From assembly GCA_002389295.1 (NCBI GenBank), contig DGOE01000176.1:7495-18911 (forward strand): a stretch of DNA of 11,417 bases. The letters are read 5' to 3'. The notes beneath the pieces are model-generated. The model searched no databases and was not told the DNA's origin. It saw only the letters and a list, made by a program, of their open reading frames with translations. This DNA is from Flavobacteriales bacterium UBA4474 (lineage in GTDB: Bacteria > Bacteroidota > Bacteroidia > Flavobacteriales_D > Sanyastnellaceae). The translations under genes were made by a program, and so were the position numbers. Below, one piece after another: positions 6,063-11,417 of the stretch (the stretch's first letter is position 1; the number at the start of each line of letters is the position of its first letter).

Positions 6063-8819
6063 ATGGTTAGCACACACTCAGCACCGTTTTCTGCTTTCGG
6101 GGTATTGCTTGTTTTTGGCATGCTCTTCCCCCTGTCTGCGCTGTCTCAGGACCGCCTTTCCACCTCGGGACCGGACATTGTCAATGAGGCCGGCGAAACG
6201 GTCTTGCTCCGCGGGATGGGGCTGGGCGGGTGGATGCTTCAGGAGGGATACATGCTCCAAACGGCCGGTTTTGCCAATGCGCAGCACGAGATCCGTGCCA
6301 AAATCGAGTTGCTCATCGGGGAGTCGGCCACAGATGAATTCTACACGGCTTGGCTGCAGAACCACGTGACCAAAGCCGACATCGACGCGATGAAGTCATG
6401 GGGGTTCAATTCGGTGCGTCTGCCCATGCACTACAACCTGTTCACCTTGCCGATTGAAGAGGAGCCGGTGCCGGGCGAGAACACCTGGCTGGACCTCGGT
6501 TTTCAGTTGAGCGACAGCTTGGTGTCGTGGTGCAAGCAAAACCAGATGTACGTGGTCCTCGACCTGCACGGTGCGCCAGGCGGCCAGGGATACGACGCGG
6601 CCATATCAGACTATGACCCCAGCAAGCCTTCCCTGTGGGAGAGCGTGGAAAACCGCAACAAAATGGCGGCGCTCTGGAAGCGGGTGGCCGCGCACTATGC
6701 CGAGGAGGATTGGGTGGCGGGGTACGACCTGTTGAACGAGCCCAATTGGGACCTGCCCGGCGGCGTCGCGTTGCGCAACCTCTACATGCAGTGTACCGAC
6801 AGCATCCGATCGGTGGACCCGGACCACATCATTTTCATTGAGGGGAACTGGTGGGCCAATGATTTCTCAGGCCTGACGCCACCTTGGGATGACCAGCTGG
6901 TGTATTCACCGCACAAGTACTGGAGCATCAATGATGTGGGCTCCATGAATTTCGCAACCAGCATACGCAACGCCTACAATGTGCCCCTGTACCTCGGCGA
7001 GAGCGGGGAAAATTCCAACGTTTGGTTTCGCGATGCGATCCACCTCCTCGAGGACCTCGGCATCGGTTGGGCCTGGTGGCCGTTGAAGAAGGTGGCCAGC
7101 ATTTCGGCGCCCCTGTCCATTGAGAAGAGCCCGGAGTACCAGACGCTCTTGGACTACTGGAGCGGCGATGCGGCGGAACCGACTGCAGCGTTTGCCACGG
7201 CGGCTTTGATGGATTTGGCCGAGAAATTGAAATTTGAGCACTGCACCGAGCAACGCAATGTCGTGGACGCCATGTTTCGGCAGGTGCAATCGGATGCGTC
7301 CATTCCCTTTTACGAGGACCAGCAGATTCCTGGAATCCTGCATGCGACTGATTTTGACTTGGGGGCTGTGGGATCGGCCTATGGCGACATTCAGGTGGCC
7401 AACTACCACGTCAGCACCGGCAACTACACGGAGTGGAACACCGGTTGGCAATACCGCAACGACGGGGTGGACATCACTTTTTCCAATGACCCTGTCCACG
7501 ACAACGGCTACAAGGTCGGTTGGGTCGCCACCGACGAGTGGATGAAGTACACCGCCCATGTGACCACAGCAGGGCTGTACGACATTGAGATGCGCGTCTC
7601 GGTGGGCGAAGCGGCTGGCTTGGTTCACTTTGAAGTGGACGGTACAGACGTGACGTCTTACGTGCCACTGCCCGTCACAGGACTCCCCGGGGGATGGCAG
7701 ACGGTGACCATCGAAGATGTCTACTTGCAAGAGGGGCCTGTGGGCTTGGTCTTTTGGGCGGACGCAGGGGGCTTTGAGGTGAGCCATTTCGATGTCTCTT
7801 TTACCGGCACAACGGCCGCCGCTGTGGACATGGGGGTGGTCAATGGCAAGACTTTGGGGCCCCAGCAAGTGGCTTTGACCCTCAACAAGCCGATGGTGCA
7901 GCCCTTGTTGGATGCCTCCTACACGTTCACGCTGTTTGCGGACGGCACACCCTTGACCTTGCTCGGCATGTCTGCGGACCCCAGCAGCGACCGCGTGATT
8001 GTGTTTGACGTGGAAGAAAACATGGACGCCACCATGGACCTGACGCTGTCGTACAATGGCAACACGGTCACGTCCACCGATGGCAGTGCGCTGGCGGCTT
8101 TTCAGTTTGCCGAGGTCTTCAACGACTTGGATTTCCGCTATGCGATTCCGGGTTGGATTGAAGCCGAAGGGTTCAGTGAACAGGTGGGTGTGGAGCTGGA
8201 AACAACCCAGGACAACGGAGGCGGTCAGAACGTCGGTTTTCTCGACCCCGGAGACGTGATGGAGTACGACGTCAACGTCCGCTATACAGGCGACTATACC
8301 GTGCGTTTCCGGACGGCATCCGAGAGTTTTGGTGCGGTATCCATGGAGCTGATTGATGAGAATGGACTCAGCACAGGGTTGGGCGAATCCACATTTCAGT
8401 CCACGGGTGGATGGCAGACTTGGGCCACATCCGAGCGGGAGGTTTACGTGGAATCGGGGCTGTACACCTTGCGGTTGACCGTGACACAGGCGCCATTCAA
8501 TTTCAACTGGTTTGAGTTCGAATACGAAGAGGAGGTTGAAGAGCAGGGCACGACCTCATTCCAGACGGTATTGGCTTACCCCAATCCTGTGCAAACGGGA
8601 CAGGTCACCGTGGCCTTCTCCGTGTTCTTTCCTCAGAACTTGACGCTGTCCATTTATGACGCTACGGGACGCCCGGTGTATGGACGGACATTCGAAGATG
8701 CCGCCTTCATCCAAGAGACGTTGTCTTTGGACGGGTTGGCCGCAGGTGTCTACGAGGTGTTCGTGCACCGTGAGGACGGGACGGTCAATTCTGGCCGTTT
8801 CCTCAAGCCGATTCGTTGA
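6063..8819 (+). CDS. GH5 glucanase with two CBM6-like modules and T9SS sorting tail
   Basis: Secreted enzyme of 918 residues. The signal peptide (1 to about 29) ends in A-L-S-Q. The GH5 TIM barrel covers about 32-400. Visible conserved residues are R119 (S-V-R-L-P), H169 (D-L-H-G-A-P-G-G), N225-E226-P227 with E226 as acid/base, H284 (P-H-K-Y-W), and E313 (L-G-E-S-G) as nucleophile. L-R-G-M-G-L-G-G-W-M and D-L-H-G-A-P-G recall exo-beta-1,3-glucanase-type GH5, so a beta-glucan substrate is likely, but the subfamily is not settled. About 425-580 is a CBM6-like domain, about 588-685 an Ig-like domain, and about 695-820 a second CBM6-like domain with the E-A-E-G-F opening. About 836-918 is a T9SS type A tail (Y-P-N-P-V, then L-A-A-G-V-Y). 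The ATG at 6063 is preferred over an in-frame ATG at 5961, because it puts a clean signal peptide at the N-terminus. Together with GH16, SusD and the PKD lipoprotein it makes up the degradative side of the locus. Confidence 0.92.
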   Translation: MVSTHSAPFSAFGVLLVFGMLFPLSALSQDRLSTSGPDIVNEAGETVLLRGMGLGGWMLQEGYMLQTAGFANAQHEIRAKIELLIGESATDEFYTAWLQNHVTKADIDAMKSWGFNSVRLPMHYNLFTLPIEEEPVPGENTWLDLGFQLSDSLVSWCKQNQMYVVLDLHGAPGGQGYDAAISDYDPSKPSLWESVENRNKMAALWKRVAAHYAEEDWVAGYDLLNEPNWDLPGGVALRNLYMQCTDSIRSVDPDHIIFIEGNWWANDFSGLTPPWDDQLVYSPHKYWSINDVGSMNFATSIRNAYNVPLYLGESGENSNVWFRDAIHLLEDLGIGWAWWPLKKVASISAPLSIEKSPEYQTLLDYWSGDAAEPTAAFATAALMDLAEKLKFEHCTEQRNVVDAMFRQVQSDASIPFYEDQQIPGILHATDFDLGAVGSAYGDIQVANYHVSTGNYTEWNTGWQYRNDGVDITFSNDPVHDNGYKVGWVATDEWMKYTAHVTTAGLYDIEMRVSVGEAAGLVHFEVDGTDVTSYVPLPVTGLPGGWQTVTIEDVYLQEGPVGLVFWADAGGFEVSHFDVSFTGTTAAAVDMGVVNGKTLGPQQVALTLNKPMVQPLLDASYTFTLFADGTPLTLLGMSADPSSDRVIVFDVEENMDATMDLTLSYNGNTVTSTDGSALAAFQFAEVFNDLDFRYAIPGWIEAEGFSEQVGVELETTQDNGGGQNVGFLDPGDVMEYDVNVRYTGDYTVRFRTASESFGAVSMELIDENGLSTGLGESTFQSTGGWQTWATSEREVYVESGLYTLRLTVTQAPFNFNWFEFEYEEEVEEQGTTSFQTVLAYPNPVQTGQVTVAFSVFFPQNLTLSIYDATGRPVYGRTFEDAAFIQETLSLDGLAAGVYEVFVHREDGTVNSGRFLKPIR

Positions 8820-8867
8820 CCCCGCGCAGGGTCACCTGGGCGCGAACGTCATGTTGGTGCCAAAAGA

Positions 8868-8898
8868 AAAGGGGACCGGCCCATGGCCAGTCCCCTTT
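8868..8898. terminator. Bidirectional intrinsic terminator between convergent genes
   Basis: AAAGGGGAC (8868-8876) pairs with GTCCCCTTT (8890-8898). After one C-A mismatch four more G-C pairs follow (8878-8881 with 8885-8888) around a 3-nt loop. Read on the - strand the stem is followed by TTTCTTTT-rich sequence, a good terminator for the PKD lipoprotein gene ending at 8921. On the + strand the stem ends in CCCTTTCT after the GH5 gene ending at 8819, so it probably serves both. Confidence 0.8.
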
Positions 8899-8920
8899 CT
8901 GATCAGATGAGAATGCCTGA

Positions 8921-10618
8921 TTACTGGGCAATCAAGCGGAAATTCCAATAGGCTTCGCCCGGGTTTGCACCGTAGTCCACGGTAACTGTGACCCGTTCTA
9001 CGCCGTCGTTGTTGCTGTACTCGTACACTTCGTAGGTGATGGTGCCCACGGGAGTGCCGGTGCCGTCGTCGGGAAGTTCTCCGCCGTTGAAAGCTTTGTT
9101 GAACCCGATGAAGGCGCCTACACCATTGACGGTGATTTCGGTATCCGTCGCCGTGAAGGCATGGGTGCCGGCTGCGAATGCATCGAGCGGCGGGGTGAGC
9201 AGTGTCTCGTCCAGGCATTCATTGCCGCCGCCGAGGTAGCCCTCTGCCCAAACGACACCTTCGGTGGTGTATTCCATGGTGCCGTCATCAAAGAAGATCC
9301 ACTCGTCGTCGAGTTGGCAGGCACGCTCAATCACACCGGCAGCATCAATGCCGCCCCACCAGTCGCCACAGCCTTGGCATGGGCCGACGTAATAGCTGGC
9401 CTCGCCGTCCAACCTCCAGGCTTTGCCGTCGGCATCCGAAAGGAGGTCCGAGGTAAAGACAGCGGAGCTGATGGAAATGGTCTGTGCATTTTCGTCACTG
9501 GCACCACCGTCGTCTGATGCGGTCAAGGTGACCATGTAGTCGCCATCCATGGCGTAGGTGTGCACAGGGTTCACTTCTGTACTCATGCCACCATCACCGA
9601 AGTCCCAGCTGTAGGACGTGGCGTTGGATGAGGAGTTGGTGAAGGTCACCTGGTTGCCGTCTTTGACGTAAGAGAAGTTGGCGGTTGGCGTGGAGGAGGG
9701 GATGGGGGGAAGGTCGGCCTCGTCGTGGTAGTGGACGAGGTAGAAATTCCATGAGAATCCGCCATCAAGGCCTACGATAGCGAGGCTGATGCGGTCGGAA
9801 GTCTCACCTTCCTGCATGTCGATGATCTGGTAGGTCTTGGCCGCCACCGGGACGTAGTTGTCACCGGCTTCGGTCTTGTTGCACAAACCGATGTAGGCAC
9901 CAAAACCGGCAATGGTGATGGTGTTGGTGTTGGTGTTGAAGTCGAAGGTGTAGTCGCCTCCGTTGGCGAACGCACTGAGGTCTTCGCCATTGGGTCCGGT
10001 AAACACACCGGGCTCGTCTTCGCTGAAGCAGTTCTCGTCTGCTCCGAGCCACCCGCCATTGGCGTCCGCGTCTACAAAGAGCGTGCCTTCGGTGTTCATG
10101 TCAAACGTCCCGTCTGTATTGAAGGTGTAGCCGTCATCGAGGATGCAAGGGCGGTCACCGTGTGGTGTAACACCACCAAAAGACCACCAGCTGTTGTCGC
10201 CAATGCTGGGACCGATACCGAGGGCAATTTCTTCGCGGTCCAGGTACCATGTCTTTCCTTCTGTTCCCGAGAGGAAGGCGTTGGCTGTGTTGGGGTCCGT
10301 GATGATGATGGTCTCCGACTTGGACGCGGAACCATCGAGGCCCGTAGCGGTGAGGGTGACTTCATAAGAGCCGCCACCAGCGTATGTGTGAACCGGGTTG
10401 GTTTCCGTGCTGGTGTTGCCGTCACCGAAATCCCACGCGTGGGAGGTGGCGTTGGCTGAGTAGTTGGTGAAGGTGACTTCGGCCCAGTTGGTGGTGCTCA
10501 CTTCGTATTGGAAGCTGGCGATGACGGCTGCGGGTTCGGGTTCTGGGTCCTTTTTGCAGCTGACCACGACAAGGCTCATCAAAAGCATGAAGCCGAGTCC
10601 TTGAATCAATTTGTTCAT
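8921..10618 (-). CDS. Surface glycan-binding lipoprotein with two PKD domains, internally duplicated
   Basis: Predicted lipoprotein of 565 residues, probably outer-membrane anchored. The lipobox is V18-V19-S20-C21, followed by K-K-D and a Pro/Glu linker. PKD domain 1 covers about 30-108 and PKD domain 2 about 310-384, each with W-D-F-G-D-G (62-67 and 338-343) and an N-P-V-H-T-Y-A strand. Each PKD is followed by a related module of about 180 residues (113-298 and 387-565). Shared landmarks are G-K-x-W-x-L-D, a W-W pair (144-145 and 420-421), C-x-L-D-D, D-G-T, a T-E-G block, G-x-G-A-[YF]-I-G and a final W-N-F. The exposed aromatics fit glycan binding. The gene follows SusD after 64 bp with no terminator between, as in laminarin loci of marine Bacteroidota where a PKD protein sits next to SusC/SusD. 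It takes the position of a SusE/F-like or SGBP protein. The ATG at 10618 directly precedes a standard lipoprotein signal. The role is inferred from context and fold. Confidence 0.85.
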   Translation of the reverse strand: MNKLIQGLGFMLLMSLVVVSCKKDPEPEPAAVIASFQYEVSTTNWAEVTFTNYSANATSHAWDFGDGNTSTETNPVHTYAGGGSYEVTLTATGLDGSASKSETIIITDPNTANAFLSGTEGKTWYLDREEIALGIGPSIGDNSWWSFGGVTPHGDRPCILDDGYTFNTDGTFDMNTEGTLFVDADANGGWLGADENCFSEDEPGVFTGPNGEDLSAFANGGDYTFDFNTNTNTITIAGFGAYIGLCNKTEAGDNYVPVAAKTYQIIDMQEGETSDRISLAIVGLDGGFSWNFYLVHYHDEADLPPIPSSTPTANFSYVKDGNQVTFTNSSSNATSYSWDFGDGGMSTEVNPVHTYAMDGDYMVTLTASDDGGASDENAQTISISSAVFTSDLLSDADGKAWRLDGEASYYVGPCQGCGDWWGGIDAAGVIERACQLDDEWIFFDDGTMEYTTEGVVWAEGYLGGGNECLDETLLTPPLDAFAAGTHAFTATDTEITVNGVGAFIGFNKAFNGGELPDDGTGTPVGTITYEVYEYSNNDGVERVTVTVDYGANPGEAYWNFRLIAQ

Positions 10619-10638
10619 GGGGTTGTGTTTATGGGGTT
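10617..10638 (-). repeat. Short direct repeat at the translation start of the PKD lipoprotein gene
   Basis: On the - strand AACCCCAT occurs at 10638-10631 and again at 10624-10617, a 14-nt period. The second copy supplies the first two bases of the ATG, while the first copy continues with ATA. Bases after each copy also agree (A/G then AACA). It may be a small slippage duplication in the leader. A regulatory role is not shown. Confidence 0.35.
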
Positions 10639-10682
10639 AATCTGAAGTTGTGTTGTAGAGTCTTTCCGAAAGTCGCCGGATA

Positions 10683-11417
10683 TCAATTGAATAGGGATGC
10701 GTCGGGATAGGTGGTGAGGCCCGTTGCGATTTGTGTTTCTTCCAGTGCGATGGGCAGCCACAGGTGGTCTTGGTTGAAGTTGGCGGCCTTGTCACCGTCG
10801 CCGATGAAGAGGTCGGCATTGGCCCGGCCCGAGCGGACCAGGTCAAACCAGCGGTCGCCTTCACATGCCAATTCGGCACGGCGCTCATACCAGATGAGGT
10901 CCAACAGGCTCCAGCCTTCTTCTGCCATCACCGTCGCGGCACTGCGGAAGGTGCCGGAATTGTCTCCGGGGCCTGCTGCGCGCTCACGCACCACATCGAT
11001 GTAGGACATGGCCATGCCGTCGTCGCCCGTGCCCCTGTGCAGGGCTTCTGCGAGCATGAGCAAGACGTCCGCATAGCGGAATACATGGGTGTTTTGTGCC
11101 TTGGTCAGGTGCTCGTTGCCGCCATTGACGTTGGTGCCGGCGAACGCCTTGAGGTTGGGGTACTTTTCCTGCCAATACCCGGTGTAGTCTACGGGATTGT
11201 TGTCTGTCATGTCAATGAGTGGATCGCAGTTCAAACCGGCGTCTGCCAGGTCTTGGGCCAATTCATCTTCCGAAAGGATCGCCACATCGCGGCGGTACGT
11301 ATCGTCGTCCAGGAAGTGGTTCCACAGCCCCTCGGTGACGGACATGAAGCCCCATCCCGCCTCGTAATCGGGGTGCTCCGCACACAGTCCGCGCACGCCA
11401 CAGAGTTGGATCATGCC
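10683..11417 (-). CDS. susD: SusD/RagB-family nutrient-binding lipoprotein, C-terminal part
   Basis: The reading frame is open to the window edge, so the N-terminal part with signal and lipobox lies outside. The visible 245 residues show C-terminal SusD landmarks: R-Y-A-D-V-L-L-M-L-A-E-A (a TPR helix, near 11050-11085), then a Y-I-D-V-V-R-E-R-A segment, then W-Y-E-R-R-A-E-L-A-C-E-G-D-R-W-F-D-L, and L-W-L-P-I-A near the end. SusD proteins sit on the outer-membrane surface as lids of SusC TonB-dependent channels and bind oligo- or polysaccharide. The end is a little unusual: the common L-P-I-P-x-x-E and Q-N-P-G-Y ending is replaced by L-P-I-A-L-E-E and a T-Y-P-D segment. The PKD lipoprotein follows 64 bp downstream. 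SusC should lie just upstream of susD outside the window. The symbol marks the family; the substrate is probably a beta-glucan, judged by the neighbouring GH16 and GH5 genes. Confidence 0.9.
   Translation of the reverse strand, partial: GMIQLCGVRGLCAEHPDYEAGWGFMSVTEGLWNHFLDDDTYRRDVAILSEDELAQDLADAGLNCDPLIDMTDNNPVDYTGYWQEKYPNLKAFAGTNVNGGNEHLTKAQNTHVFRYADVLLMLAEALHRGTGDDGMAMSYIDVVRERAAGPGDNSGTFRSAATVMAEEGWSLLDLIWYERRAELACEGDRWFDLVRSGRANADLFIGDGDKAANFNQDHLWLPIALEETQIATGLTTYPDASLFN

Noticed and set aside
6906..7868. Open frame of 320 codons on the - strand opposite the GH5 gene
   Set aside because: It lies wholly inside a well-supported GH5/CBM6 gene. Its translation shows no domain, is rich in His, Arg and Val, and has no signal. 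It is a codon-bias shadow.

Overview
The window looks like a piece of chromosome from a Bacteroidota bacterium, most likely a moderately GC-rich marine member of the Flavobacteriales. The evidence is a SusD-family protein next to a lipoprotein with PKD domains, a T9SS type A sorting tail, many Bacteroidota-type lipoprotein signals, a TAnnTTTG-type -7 box, start codons without Shine-Dalgarno sequences, and the Cys-rich 'GCTD..ACNYDP.A..DDGSC' repeats that are common in secreted proteins of that group. The taxonomic placement is inference.

Left part (1-4723, all + strand): three genes for exported proteins. The first is a small lipoprotein with a FISUMP-type domain and one Cys-rich repeat. The second is a secreted protein of 1093 residues. 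It has an N-terminal propeller-like domain, eight Cys-rich repeats, three 'GDGWN' modules and one dockerin-like calcium loop at the C-terminus. The third is a short lipoprotein of unknown function. A perfect 9-bp hairpin joins the stop codon of the second gene to the start codon of the third. None of these three has an evident link to sugar metabolism.

Right part (4729-11417): part of a polysaccharide utilisation locus (PUL), probably for laminarin or another beta-glucan. It holds a GH16 laminarinase-type lipoprotein with a Calx-beta domain (- strand) and, divergent from it, a GH5 glucanase with two CBM6-like modules, an Ig-like spacer and a T9SS tail (+). Convergent with the GH5 gene, and separated from it by a strong bidirectional terminator, is a PKD-containing surface glycan-binding lipoprotein (-). 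Upstream of that is the C-terminal part of a SusD protein (-), cut by the window end. A SusC transporter is expected just outside the window on the - strand.

Inferred working model: the SusD and PKD lipoproteins capture glucan at the cell surface. The lipid-anchored GH16 cuts internal beta-1,3 bonds. The GH5, exported by T9SS and targeted by its CBM6 modules, attacks the polymer or the released chains. SusC then imports the oligosaccharides. I saw no tRNA, rRNA, CRISPR array, insertion sequence, phage gene or defence system. I found no clearly new system. The most notable items are the internally duplicated glycan-binding lipoprotein, the mosaic repeat protein, and the hairpin that spans a stop/start junction.
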